A stretch of 64,000 nucleotides of DNA, taken from the NCBI GenBank assembly GCA_045132055.1, contig JBGURP010000037.1, positions 53,996-117,995 on the forward strand, read 5' to 3'. Every line of letters begins with the position of its first letter. Position 1 is the stretch's first letter. The position numbers were made by a program, and so were the translations under genes. Positions 23,647-33,066 of the stretch are shown here, in pieces. The notes beneath the pieces are model-generated. The model worked only from the letters and a program-made list of their open reading frames with translations. It made no database searches and was not told the DNA's origin. Origin of the DNA: F23-D06 sp045132055. GTDB taxonomy: Bacteria; Bacteroidota; Bacteroidia; Bacteroidales; WCHB1-69.

Positions 23647-25056
23647 CTAATATCTGTAAGAGTCGGTCTTGTATGGACCCTCCACTTTGACGCCGATGTA
23701 GTCGGCCTGCTTTTGGGTGAGTTGGGTCAGCTTGACGCCGATCTTGCTCAAATGCAGACGCGCCACCTCTTCGTCCAAGTGCTTCGGAAGGTTATACACA
23801 CCCACTTTGTAGTCGTTCTGCCAGAGGTCGAGCTGGGCCATCGTTTGGTTCGTGAAGGAGTTGCTCATCACGAAGGAAGGGTGTCCCGTGGCGCAACCCA
23901 AGTTCACCAGACGGCCTTCGGCCAGGATGAAGATGGAGTGTCCATCGGGGAAAATATATTCATCCACCTGCGGCTTGATGTTACGTTTCTTGATATTCGG
24001 CTGGGCTTCGAATGCCCCCACTTGAATCTCGTTGTCGAAATGGCCGATGTTGCACACGATGGCCTGGTCCTTCATTTTGTTCAGATGCTCAACGGTGATC
24101 ACATCGCAGTTGCCGGTGCAGGTGACGTAGATGTTGCCTTCTTCCAGAGCATCTTCCACGGTCTTCACCTCGAAGCCTTCCATGGCAGCTTGCAGTGCGC
24201 AGATGGGATCCACTTCCGTCACGATGACGCGTGCGCCGTAGGATTTCATGGACTGGGCGCAGCCCTTGCCCACGTCACCGTAGCCGCACACGACAACCAC
24301 TTTGCCGGCCACCATCACGTCGGTGGCACGCTTGATGCCGTCGGCCAAAGACTCGCGACATCCGTATTTGTTGTCGAATTTGGATTTCGTGACAGAGTCG
24401 TTCACATTGATGGCAGGGAAGAGCAGCTCGCCACGCTCCATCATCTGATAGAGACGGTGCACACCCGTGGTGGTCTCCTCTGACACACCCTTGATTTCCT
24501 TCACCATGTTGTGCCATTTGTGCGGGTCTTCTTTCAGTATCTCTTTCAGAGTCTGGAAGATAACGGCCTCTTCGTGGGAAGACGGCTCTTTGTCCAGAAT
24601 GGAAGGATCCTCTTCCGCCTTGTAGCCGAGATGGATGAGCAGGGTGGCATCGCCGCCATCATCCACGATGAGTTGGGGGCCTTTGCCTCCAGGGAAAGAG
24701 AGTGCCTGGTTGGTGCACCACCAGTAGTCCTCCAGCGTTTCGCCTTTCCAAGCGAACACGTTCACGCCCGTGGCGGCGATGGCCGCGGCGGCGTGGTCCT
24801 GAGTGGAGAAGATGTTGCAGCTGCACCAACGCACCTCGGCGCCCAAATGCACCAGCGTTTCAATCAGCACGGCGGTCTGGATGGTCATGTGTAACGAACC
24901 CATGATGCGCACGCCTTTCAAGGGCTTGCTGTCACCATATTTCTCGCGCAATGCCAACAATCCTGGCATCTCTTTTTGTGATACTTCAATATCCTTGCGG
25001 CCCCATTCGGCCAACGCCATATCGGCGATCTTGTATTTGAGGTTGTAATCAGTCAT
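23647..25056 (-). CDS. ahcY: Adenosylhomocysteinase
   Basis: A 469-residue S-adenosylhomocysteine hydrolase, which splits S-adenosylhomocysteine into adenosine and homocysteine with bound NAD and so keeps methyltransferases active. Visible motifs are G-S-L-H-M-T-I-Q-T-A-V near residue 53, the NAD-binding V-V-V-C-G-Y-G-D-V-G-K-G near 255, G-H-F-D-N-E-I near 340, and the C-terminal K-T-D-S-Y-R-Y whose Lys and Tyr reach the neighbouring NAD site. The length fits the bacterial type with an insert relative to mammalian enzymes. It follows the M16 peptidase gene by 8 bases. Confidence 0.97.
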   Translation of the reverse strand: MTDYNLKYKIADMALAEWGRKDIEVSQKEMPGLLALREKYGDSKPLKGVRIMGSLHMTIQTAVLIETLVHLGAEVRWCSCNIFSTQDHAAAAIAATGVNVFAWKGETLEDYWWCTNQALSFPGGKGPQLIVDDGGDATLLIHLGYKAEEDPSILDKEPSSHEEAVIFQTLKEILKEDPHKWHNMVKEIKGVSEETTTGVHRLYQMMERGELLFPAINVNDSVTKSKFDNKYGCRESLADGIKRATDVMVAGKVVVVCGYGDVGKGCAQSMKSYGARVIVTEVDPICALQAAMEGFEVKTVEDALEEGNIYVTCTGNCDVITVEHLNKMKDQAIVCNIGHFDNEIQVGAFEAQPNIKKRNIKPQVDEYIFPDGHSIFILAEGRLVNLGCATGHPSFVMSNSFTNQTMAQLDLWQNDYKVGVYNLPKHLDEEVARLHLSKIGVKLTQLTQKQADYIGVKVEGPYKTDSYRY

Positions 25057-25064
25057 AATATCAA

Positions 25065-27890
25065 TTATTTCTGCATCGTGGTCGGATGCATGTCGGCACG
25101 GGTATAGATTTCGGGTTTGAAATATTTCTTCATGAACTCCACCATCTCTTTCTTGGTGACGGAATTCACGATGTTGTCGTATTCGGACGGGTTGACGATG
25201 GGTTCATTTTGTGTAATCTTGCCGCTGATATAACCGAGCCAGAAACGATTGGTTTGGATGTTCTTGGCGCGCGTGCTCAACATCTGCTTCTTGATCAGTT
25301 CCATCGTTTTCTTGTCGGGACCTTTGGCCTTGAAATCGTTGAGGATCTTCAAGCTGGCGTCGGCCAATTTGTCGGTCTTCTCAGGGTTGCAACCCAACAG
25401 GATCATCAGGGTCATCTCAGAGGTGGGGAGCTTGCTGGCACTCATCTGCACCATCGGAGAATAGACATCACCCATCTTCTCGCGCACGATTTTGACGAAC
25501 TGGATGTCCAATGCTTCGCCAATCATATCGGCGATGATGGAGTTGCGATAATTCCAATCAATGGGGTTGGTGATATACATACCCATCCAGCCCTGTTGCT
25601 CGGTGCCAGCGTAAACTGTCTGCGTAGAAGCTTTGTCAGGACGCGGTTTCAGGACGCTGAGGTCATAGTTTTCTTTTTTGGCCATGTCGGTCTTCATGGA
25701 GCCGAGGTACAGTTCCACAAATTCTTTCATCTCTTTTTCATCGTAATTTCCGACAAAGAAGAAGTTGAAATCGGCAGGGTTGGCGAAACGTTCTTTGTAA
25801 ATCTGCACGGCACGGTTGAAATCAACTTGTGCGAAGTACTCATCGTCGTATGAGAACATCTGTTTCATGTACGGATCGTGATTGTATGCAGCATCGATGA
25901 ATTTGCCAATATACTTGTACATCGGCTGGGCGGTAATCATCTTGACTTGCTCTTTGGTCTCATCCATCACCAACTGGAAGGCGTTCTCGTCAATGCGCGG
26001 GTTGGTGAAGAAAGCGTTGAGGTATTGGAAGAAGAACTCCAGATCTTTCGGAGAGGAGGAGCCGGAGAAACCTTCAGTCAGCAGGCCGATGTTAGGAGAC
26101 ACACCTACATTTTTGCCTTTCATCTTCTTCATCAGAGAATTGTAGTCCAAACCGGCAATACCGCCACGGTCGATAATATCGGCGGCGAAATCAACGGAAG
26201 CGAGGTCTTTCACAGGATAAAGTGACTTGCCACCCTTGCTGGAAGCAGAGAACAGAATCTCGTCATTCTTATAGTCGGTTTTCTTCAGATAAACGGTGAT
26301 GCCATTGGAGAGCGTCCATTTTTCTGCACCCACAGCCTCGATTTTCTCCACATTGGTGATCTTACCGGGTTTCAGGCTTTCTTTCTCCAAGATTTCCTGA
26401 TCCTTGTAAGTATCTACGTAAGGTTCTACATTGGCTAAAGACTTGTCATTCAGGATGGAAAGAATTTCTTCTTTGGAAGGAACTGTAACGCCCTCTTTTT
26501 CAGGAGCGGTAATAATGGCCACCATATTGTCATCTGTGACCCAATTTTTAGCAAGAGCGTTGATTTCATCCAACGTGATGGTTTCTATCAACTTCTTGGC
26601 AAAGTTGTTTTCGCGCTTTGCACCCGGGATGGGGTCTTGACGCAGGAAGTTGTTGATGTATTGGCTGGCAAAACGGGCAGATTCGGTCTTGTCAACCTCC
26701 TTGGCGGCTTTGTCATAGCGTTCCAACAGTTCCTCTTTGGCACGGTCGAGCTCCGTCTGCAGGAAACCGTGTTTCAGCACGCGGTAGTCCTCTTGCAAGA
26801 GCACTGTCACTGCATCGCTGATGCGGTTCTCCTTGGCCATGGCATTGGAACCGTACATGTCAGTGTTGCCGATGAAATCACCATAACCGGCGGATGCACC
26901 GATGAACGGGCACTTCGGATCCTGGGTCATCTCCTCGAAACGGGCATCGTACATGGCATTGTACAGGTCGATGCAGAGTTGGTTGCGGAAGTCGCCGATG
27001 GTCTTCATAGCGCTATGTTGATGTTTGCGGATCAGCATAACTTGGCTGCCAGTGGCTTCCGGGTCGGTGCAAACGGCAACCAGCGGCTCCTTGTTGGGTG
27101 CGATGCCGTAAATCTCTTTTTTCTTGGGGTTCTGCTTGGCGGGGATGTTGCCAAACATGGTCTTGATTTTGGCTTCCACTTCCTTCACGTCAATGTCGCC
27201 GACCACAATCACAGCCTGCAAATCCGGACGATACCAATCTTTGTAGAAATCTTTAATCACCTGATAATCGAATGTTTGCAGAATGTCCAGCTTGCCAATC
27301 GGCAAACGGTCAGCGTAACGGGAATCTTTCATCAAAATAGGCCAGTACTCTTTGCGCATACGGTCGGAGGCGCCCAAACCGAGGCGGTATTCCTCGATGA
27401 TGACACCGCGTTCCTCGTCAATTTCCTTGTTGTCGTAAAGCAGACCTGCAGCCCAGCCACGCAGGATCTTGAGGCCTAAGTCAATGTTGCCGGGATCGTC
27501 TGTCGGCATGGGAATCATATAGACAGTTTCATCAAAGCTGGTGTAAGCGTTGAGGTCAGCGCCGAACACCACGCCCTTGCTGCGCAAATGATCGACAACG
27601 CTGTTGCTTGGGAAACCCTCAATACCGTTGAAGGCCATGTGCTCGGTGAAGTGGGCGAGCCCTTGTTGCTCGTCAGTCTCCTGGTTGGAACCGGCGTTCA
27701 CGGCGAGGCGGAATTCCACGCGGTCCTTCGGATAGGTGTTCTTGCGGATGTAATAGGTTAAACCATTTTCCAACTTACCGATGGTAACATTGGGATCCGC
27801 TTTGATGGGATCATTCAGATTGAGATCTTTCTGTGCGAAGGTCATCCAGACACAGGAGAAGATCATGACAAATGCGACTAATTTTTTCAT
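25065..27890 (-). CDS. M16 family (insulinase/pitrilysin type) zinc peptidase, exported
   Basis: A 941-residue protein with a signal peptide (MKKLVAFVMIFSCVWMTFA). The inverted zinc motif is H80-F-T-E83-H84, followed about 75 residues later by E-E-R-G-V-I-I-E-E-Y, which carries the third zinc ligand. Two M16 halves follow, the catalytic N-terminal and a C-terminal half without the motif, forming the closed chamber that degrades peptides. It would act in the periplasm. It sits 35 bases downstream of gldG and 8 bases upstream of ahcY in the same direction. Confidence 0.92.
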   Translation of the reverse strand: MKKLVAFVMIFSCVWMTFAQKDLNLNDPIKADPNVTIGKLENGLTYYIRKNTYPKDRVEFRLAVNAGSNQETDEQQGLAHFTEHMAFNGIEGFPSNSVVDHLRSKGVVFGADLNAYTSFDETVYMIPMPTDDPGNIDLGLKILRGWAAGLLYDNKEIDEERGVIIEEYRLGLGASDRMRKEYWPILMKDSRYADRLPIGKLDILQTFDYQVIKDFYKDWYRPDLQAVIVVGDIDVKEVEAKIKTMFGNIPAKQNPKKKEIYGIAPNKEPLVAVCTDPEATGSQVMLIRKHQHSAMKTIGDFRNQLCIDLYNAMYDARFEEMTQDPKCPFIGASAGYGDFIGNTDMYGSNAMAKENRISDAVTVLLQEDYRVLKHGFLQTELDRAKEELLERYDKAAKEVDKTESARFASQYINNFLRQDPIPGAKRENNFAKKLIETITLDEINALAKNWVTDDNMVAIITAPEKEGVTVPSKEEILSILNDKSLANVEPYVDTYKDQEILEKESLKPGKITNVEKIEAVGAEKWTLSNGITVYLKKTDYKNDEILFSASSKGGKSLYPVKDLASVDFAADIIDRGGIAGLDYNSLMKKMKGKNVGVSPNIGLLTEGFSGSSSPKDLEFFFQYLNAFFTNPRIDENAFQLVMDETKEQVKMITAQPMYKYIGKFIDAAYNHDPYMKQMFSYDDEYFAQVDFNRAVQIYKERFANPADFNFFFVGNYDEKEMKEFVELYLGSMKTDMAKKENYDLSVLKPRPDKASTQTVYAGTEQQGWMGMYITNPIDWNYRNSIIADMIGEALDIQFVKIVREKMGDVYSPMVQMSASKLPTSEMTLMILLGCNPEKTDKLADASLKILNDFKAKGPDKKTMELIKKQMLSTRAKNIQTNRFWLGYISGKITQNEPIVNPSEYDNIVNSVTKKEMVEFMKKYFKPEIYTRADMHPTTMQK

Positions 27891-27925
27891 ACGTTTATAA
27901 TTTTAAAAATTTTATGCAGATGAAT

Positions 27926-29716
27926 CTATTTGCTTTTTTTCTTTGAAAATCTGATTCTTCTCGTCAGAATCAGTATGCCGCCCATCAAAGCTACCAAAAC
28001 CAGCGGGATCACAATGTTGAGAGTGGCGATGAAGGTCTTGTGCCCTCTCACCTTCTCCTTGTTTAACGATCCGATTCTGAAATTCTTGGAGCGTAGTTGC
28101 AGCAGGTCGTCGTCCGCACAAAGGTAGTTGACACAGTTGACAATAAATTCTGTGTTGTCATACATCTTGCGGGTATAGATGTCGTAGCCGGCAGGGTAGG
28201 GTTGGTTGCGCTTCCGGTCAAAGGGGTTGCGGATGATGTCGCCGTCTGACACGAAAATTTGGCGGGTGTATTCGCTCTTGGGACGGAAGTCGAGTTCCTT
28301 CAGCGTGTCGAACTCTACGGGCAGGATGCCTTTGAAAGCGGACTCAAATTCACCCTCTACCAGCACCGCAATGGGCAGGTTGCGGAAAGCAAACTCCTGT
28401 GGGTTCGGCTGTGAGACGCCCACCTGCAAGGTGACGATGGACGGCGTGGGTACCAGTTTGGAACGCTCGGAACTGCATAGCAGCAAAGTCTTTTTCAGAT
28501 CGGCGTTTTTGCCCACAAGGTCGATGCTGCCGGCAAATTCGGATTTGATTTCCTTGATGTTGCGCACAATGGGATGGTCGCCAAAGTTCACGATGTCGAG
28601 GATGTACGGGAATGCCATGAACTTGAACTGCGGTTGGTCGCCAATCATGCCCACTTGCTGTGGAATAGGCAGGCAGCTGAGATCCTGAATCAGATTGGGA
28701 TTGATGCGCACGCCGTAGGAGAACAGCAAGTCGTTGATGTATAGCGAGCGCGGGGTGGCGAAGAATTCCGGTGTGTTCTGCAGGCTGTCCAAAGAAGCTG
28801 TGGTGTTGTCGATGAGCCACAGCACCTTGCCGCCGCGCATGATAAACTGGTCGATGATGTATTTGTCGTACTCTTTGAACGGCTGGGTGGGCTGTGCGAT
28901 GATGAGCACATCGTATTTGTTGGGCCCTAATTTGAGGGTCTGCTTGACGGAATCCTCAATGCTGATGTTTCTCAAACTGTTGATTTTTCCGTCCAAGGTG
29001 ATGCGGCTGACGTTGTAGAAACGCTGCAGTCTCATGCCCGTCCAGCAAGTGTTCCAGAAGTCCAACTCGCCGTGCCCGTCGAGGAACGCGACGCTCGGTT
29101 TCTCGGTTTTCAGCAGTCTCCGGATGGGAGAAACCAGATTGTATTCCAACTCTTCAATGGAATACTGCATCCAGTCGGAGCCGGAAGGATCCGACACAAC
29201 CAATTTGGCCGGATATTCATGGTCGCGGTAGGAGATGATGGCGCCCGGAATGACCATGTGGGTGGAGTAACCGCTGCCATCCTCACGGCTGATGGGGATA
29301 GGATCCAGACCTTTCTTCACAAACTCGCCCAATATGGAATTGACTTCCTCTGTGGTTTTGCCCTCCAGTGGGTCGATGAATTCAAAATAGACATTTTTGG
29401 AATAGCTACGGAAATCCTGCAAGACTTGCTCTACTTGTTTTGCAAATAGTTGATAATCTGCAGGTTGGTCTTTTCCTTTCAGATATACGCGGATATAAAC
29501 CCTGTCCTCCAAGTTGTTGAGCATCTCAATGGTGCCCTTGGAGAGGGAGTGACGTTTGTCTTTGGTGAGGTCGATTCTGTAAAACAGAAAAGAGGAGATG
29601 ATATTGATGACAATGACGGCCGCCAGCGCGATGAGCAGTCCGATGAGTGTATTCTTCTTAAACTGTCTGCCGCCTTCCGTCTGCCGGTTGTTTTTCTTTG
29701 AATTATTCTTTTTCAT
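27926..29716 (-). CDS. gldG: Gliding-associated ABC transporter auxiliary protein GldG
   Basis: A 596-residue membrane-anchored protein with a Lys/Asn-rich cytoplasmic start, a helix at about 26-47, a large periplasmic part and a second helix near the C terminus (about 567-586) followed by basic residues. The periplasmic part starts with D-L-T-K-D-K-R-H-S-L-S-K-G-T and contains F-L-D-G-H-G-E-L near 212, as in the ABC_transp_aux/GldG family. With GldF and an ATPase GldA it forms an ABC transporter needed for gliding in Flavobacterium; in non-gliding Bacteroidales its cargo is unknown. It starts 19 bases after gldF. No gldA is adjacent. Confidence 0.9.
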   Translation of the reverse strand: MKKNNSKKNNRQTEGGRQFKKNTLIGLLIALAAVIVINIISSFLFYRIDLTKDKRHSLSKGTIEMLNNLEDRVYIRVYLKGKDQPADYQLFAKQVEQVLQDFRSYSKNVYFEFIDPLEGKTTEEVNSILGEFVKKGLDPIPISREDGSGYSTHMVIPGAIISYRDHEYPAKLVVSDPSGSDWMQYSIEELEYNLVSPIRRLLKTEKPSVAFLDGHGELDFWNTCWTGMRLQRFYNVSRITLDGKINSLRNISIEDSVKQTLKLGPNKYDVLIIAQPTQPFKEYDKYIIDQFIMRGGKVLWLIDNTTASLDSLQNTPEFFATPRSLYINDLLFSYGVRINPNLIQDLSCLPIPQQVGMIGDQPQFKFMAFPYILDIVNFGDHPIVRNIKEIKSEFAGSIDLVGKNADLKKTLLLCSSERSKLVPTPSIVTLQVGVSQPNPQEFAFRNLPIAVLVEGEFESAFKGILPVEFDTLKELDFRPKSEYTRQIFVSDGDIIRNPFDRKRNQPYPAGYDIYTRKMYDNTEFIVNCVNYLCADDDLLQLRSKNFRIGSLNKEKVRGHKTFIATLNIVIPLVLVALMGGILILTRRIRFSKKKSK

Positions 29717-29735
29717 GCCGCATTCGTTTAAAAAG

Positions 29736-30467
29736 TTACCATTTCCTGCTGAGCAGAACCACTCGTGTTCCGAACAGGAAGATGAAGATCACACTGCAAA
29801 AATAGATGATGTCGCGGGTGTCAACAACGCCCTTGCTGATGGAGGCATAGTGGTGTTCGATACCCAGATTCTTGATGTAGTAGCCGAAAGCCCCGAGGGA
29901 TTCGAAAGAGTAGATGAATGCGAATCCGAAGAAGATGATGAAGCAGAGGGCGGCGGCGATGATGAAAGCCACAATCTGGTTGTTGGTAAGACTGGAAGCA
30001 AACAGTCCGATGGAAGTGAATGTGGCGCCTAAAAACAGCAGTCCCAAATAGGAACCCCACGTGCTGCCCATGTCGATATTGCCAACAGGATTGCCAAGAA
30101 AATAGATAGAAAAGACATAGATCAAGGTCGGCAGGAGTGCGATGACCAGCAAAGTGAGGCAGGAGAGAAACTTGGCCCAGATAATCTGCATGTCGGTCAG
30201 CGGTTGGGTGAGCAGCAGATCCATGGTGCCGTTGCGCTTCTCTTCAGCAAAAGAGCGCATGGTGATGGCAGGCACCAGAAAGATGAACAGGAACTGCGAA
30301 AGACTGAAAAGCCCTTGCATGTCCGACAACCCTGACTCCAGCACATTGTTCATGTTGGGGAACACCCACAGAAACAAGCCTGCGATAATCAGGAACACGC
30401 CTATGATAATATAGCCGATTATAGAACTTAGGAAGCTCTTTAACTCCTTGATATACAAACTTATCAT
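29736..30467 (-). CDS. gldF: Gliding-associated ABC transporter permease GldF
   Basis: A 243-residue ABC-2 type permease with six hydrophobic helices. I-K-E-L-K-S-F-L-S-S-I-I-G-Y near the start and F-A-E-E-K-R-N-G-T-M-D-L-L-L-T-Q-P-L near residue 73-90 are the coupling helix and motif shared by GldF and NosY-type permeases. It works with GldG, encoded 19 bases downstream. A -7 box lies at 30488-30495, so this gene probably opens the transcript that continues through gldG, the M16 peptidase and ahcY. Confidence 0.9.
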   Translation of the reverse strand: MISLYIKELKSFLSSIIGYIIIGVFLIIAGLFLWVFPNMNNVLESGLSDMQGLFSLSQFLFIFLVPAITMRSFAEEKRNGTMDLLLTQPLTDMQIIWAKFLSCLTLLVIALLPTLIYVFSIYFLGNPVGNIDMGSTWGSYLGLLFLGATFTSIGLFASSLTNNQIVAFIIAAALCFIIFFGFAFIYSFESLGAFGYYIKNLGIEHHYASISKGVVDTRDIIYFCSVIFIFLFGTRVVLLSRKW

Positions 30468-30487
30468 ATTACAATGAATTAAGGGCG

Positions 30488-30495
30488 CAAATATA
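30488..30495 (-). promoter_or_regulatory. -7 box for the gldF transcript
   Basis: TATATTTG on the minus strand, 20 bases upstream of the gldF ATG. The flanking bases 30503-30570 hold a degenerate AGATTATAG / CTCTAATC tandem tract. Confidence 0.55.
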
Positions 30496-30560
30496 GTAAA
30501 AAAGATTATAGATTAAAGATTATAGCTTAGAGAGATTTTCTTTACTCCATTCTCTCATCT

Positions 30561-33065
30561 CTAATCATTCACCAGTCCGTCCCGTTTCAGTAGCGCATCG
30601 ATTTGTGGCTCGCGGCCACGGAATTGCCGGAACATCTCGTCAGCAGGCACGGCGCCACCCTTGGAGAGTATGGTTTCAAGATAGCGTTGAGCGGTTTTCT
30701 TGTTCATTACGCCCTCTTCCTGGAACATGGAGAAGGCATCCGCTTCGAGCATCTCGGCCCACTTGTAGCCATAATATCCGGCCGCGTACCCGCCTGCGAA
30801 AATGTGGTTGAAGGAAGGACTCATGCACGCCTCCGGTACTACCGGCAGCACGTCCAGCGGGTCGAAAACCTCGCGCTCCTTGGCATGGATGTCCTGAATG
30901 TCTGCCGCAGGCATCGTGTGGTACATCATATCCAGATAACCGAACGACAGCTGGCGCACGCACGCGTAGCCGGCCATGTACTGCCGCATCTTTTTCAACT
31001 GCTCGATATAATGTGTCGGAATCAGCTCGCCAGTCTGGTAGTGACGGGCAAAGAGCTGAAGAAATTCAGACTCCGTAGCCCAGTTTTCGTTTAACTGCGA
31101 AGGCAGTTCCACAAAGTCGCGGGGCGAGTTGGTTCCCGAAATGCTCATGTAGGGTACCTCCGACAGCATCCCGTTCAACGCATGGCCGAATTCGTGCAGG
31201 AAGGTGGTAACTTCGTTGAAAGAGAGCAAAGAGGGATTGTCCGGCGTGGAAGGGGTGAAGTTCATCACCAAGCTCACTAACGGGCGCACGTCGGCACCGT
31301 TTGCGTCTTGGTACTGCTCGCGGAAGGAGGTCATCCAGGCCCCGCTGCGCTTGGTGGCGCGTGGGTGGAAGTCCAAATAGAGCACCGACATGAACTGTTC
31401 TTGGCGATAGACCTCAAACACTTTCACATCTGGATGGTATTGGGCAATGTGGTTGGCGGGCACGAACCGCAGGTCGTACAACCTTTCCGCCAGCGCAAAC
31501 ACACCGTCAATGACATTCTCTAACTTGAAATAGGGTTTCAGCTCCTCTGTGCTCAGGTTGAAGAGCGCTTTTTGCTGTTTTTCCGAATAATAGGCGAGAT
31601 CCCAGCGTTGCAGTTCGCCCTCAAAGCCGAGCGTGTGCGCGTACTCGTTCAGAGCAGCCTGCTCGCGTTGTGCGACGGGCAGGGAGGCCTCGCGCAAATG
31701 GTCGAGCAAATGATAGACGTGCGTGCAGTCCTTGGCCATGCGATCGTGCAAAGCATACTGCGCGTAGTTGTCGTAGCCCAACAATTTCGCCAACTTTTCG
31801 CGACATTCCAAAATCTTCTGGATGTTCCCGCAGTTGTCAAACTCGCCGCCGTATGCCTTGTTGCAGGAGTGCATGAACATCTCCTTGCGCAACTCGCGGT
31901 CATCGGCATACTTGAGGATGGCGTTGACACTCGGGGCCGAGAGGTCGAATACGTAACCGCGCAACCCACGCGCTTCTGCCCGTTGCGCGGCGATGGCCAA
32001 CTCGTTTTCTGGCAATCCTTTCAGCTCGGCCTTGTCGGTCACGTGCTTGTGCCAGTTGTTGGTGGCGGCTAACGCGTTGTTGCCGAACGCCAACGTCAGG
32101 TTGGAAAGTTCTATGGAGACTTTGTCAAAAATCTTTTTATCGTTGGGCGACAGGTTGGCGCCATTGTCCAGAAATGCGTTGTAGGTTTTCTCCGTCAGCA
32201 TCTTGTCAGCGCCTTGCAGTTGCGCATATTCCTTGTCATATACCGCTTTCACCCTGGCAAACAAAGCCTCGTCCAGATAGACGCTGTTGGAGTATTGCGT
32301 GAGCATAGGCTGTACCTCGTTGGCGATGGCTTGCATCTCGTCGGTGGAGTCGCACTCCAGCAGGTTGAAGAAAACGCCAGCGACTTTGTTCAGCACCTCG
32401 CCAGCGCAGTCGAGGGCGACAATGGTGTTCTGGAAAGTGGGCTCCTCAGTGTTGCCCTTGATATTCTCAATATCCGCCTTCGCCTGCTCTATGCCGAATT
32501 CGAAAGCGGGGACATAATGCTCTGGCTTGATTTTGTCGAACGGTGGAGTCTGGTACGGCGTGTTCCACTCCAGCACAAACGGGTTCTCGTTTTGCACGAT
32601 GGAGGCTACCACGGTGGCCGCGATGCCCTCGCTATTGCCCGTGAAGCCCATCTTCTCGTTGGTCTTGGCTTTGATGGAGACACGGTCGGTGCTCACTCGC
32701 AGTATAGGCGCCAAGGTTTCGACCATCTGATCAATGTAGGGGCGCATCTTGGGCTGCTCCAAAACCAGTGTGCAATCCACGTTGTTCACTAACCAGCCTT
32801 TGAGGTAGAGCATTTTGACCACCTTGGCCAACAGTATCTTGCTGTCGGCGTTTTGGTATGTGGCATCGTTATCAGGGAAGTGTGTGCCGATGTCCTTCAG
32901 CGCGGCGGCGCCGAGCAGGGCATCACAAAGGGCATGAATCAGTACGTCGCCGTCGGAATGTGCGGCCAGGCCCTTCTCATAAGGAACACAAATGCCCCCG
33001 AGAACCAGAGGTCTGTTGGGGGCAAATCTGTGTGAATCGTATCCGAAACCAACACGAAAATCCAT
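30561..33065 (-). CDS. ispF: Fusion of IspF (MECDP synthase) to an M3 family oligopeptidase
   Basis: One continuous 834-codon frame holds two complete enzymes. Residues 1-158 are IspF, which forms 2-C-methyl-D-erythritol 2,4-cyclodiphosphate in isoprenoid synthesis. Zinc ligands D10, H12 and H44 are present, with A-H-S-D-G-D-V near 36 and K-T-N-E-K-M-G-F-T-G near 132. From residue 159 (N-E-N-P-F-V-L-E-W-N-T-P-Y) runs an M3 peptidase of about 676 residues, close to the usual Dcp length, with the zinc motif H624-E-F-G-H628. The junction falls where IspF normally stops and M3 normally starts, and codon 157 is GTG, so an internal start could also make the peptidase alone. The next gene upstream, porV, ends 1 base before it. 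Confidence 0.9.
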   Translation of the reverse strand: MDFRVGFGYDSHRFAPNRPLVLGGICVPYEKGLAAHSDGDVLIHALCDALLGAAALKDIGTHFPDNDATYQNADSKILLAKVVKMLYLKGWLVNNVDCTLVLEQPKMRPYIDQMVETLAPILRVSTDRVSIKAKTNEKMGFTGNSEGIAATVVASIVQNENPFVLEWNTPYQTPPFDKIKPEHYVPAFEFGIEQAKADIENIKGNTEEPTFQNTIVALDCAGEVLNKVAGVFFNLLECDSTDEMQAIANEVQPMLTQYSNSVYLDEALFARVKAVYDKEYAQLQGADKMLTEKTYNAFLDNGANLSPNDKKIFDKVSIELSNLTLAFGNNALAATNNWHKHVTDKAELKGLPENELAIAAQRAEARGLRGYVFDLSAPSVNAILKYADDRELRKEMFMHSCNKAYGGEFDNCGNIQKILECREKLAKLLGYDNYAQYALHDRMAKDCTHVYHLLDHLREASLPVAQREQAALNEYAHTLGFEGELQRWDLAYYSEKQQKALFNLSTEELKPYFKLENVIDGVFALAERLYDLRFVPANHIAQYHPDVKVFEVYRQEQFMSVLYLDFHPRATKRSGAWMTSFREQYQDANGADVRPLVSLVMNFTPSTPDNPSLLSFNEVTTFLHEFGHALNGMLSEVPYMSISGTNSPRDFVELPSQLNENWATESEFLQLFARHYQTGELIPTHYIEQLKKMRQYMAGYACVRQLSFGYLDMMYHTMPAADIQDIHAKEREVFDPLDVLPVVPEACMSPSFNHIFAGGYAAGYYGYKWAEMLEADAFSMFQEEGVMNKKTAQRYLETILSKGGAVPADEMFRQFRGREPQIDALLKRDGLVND

Positions 33066-33066
33066 A

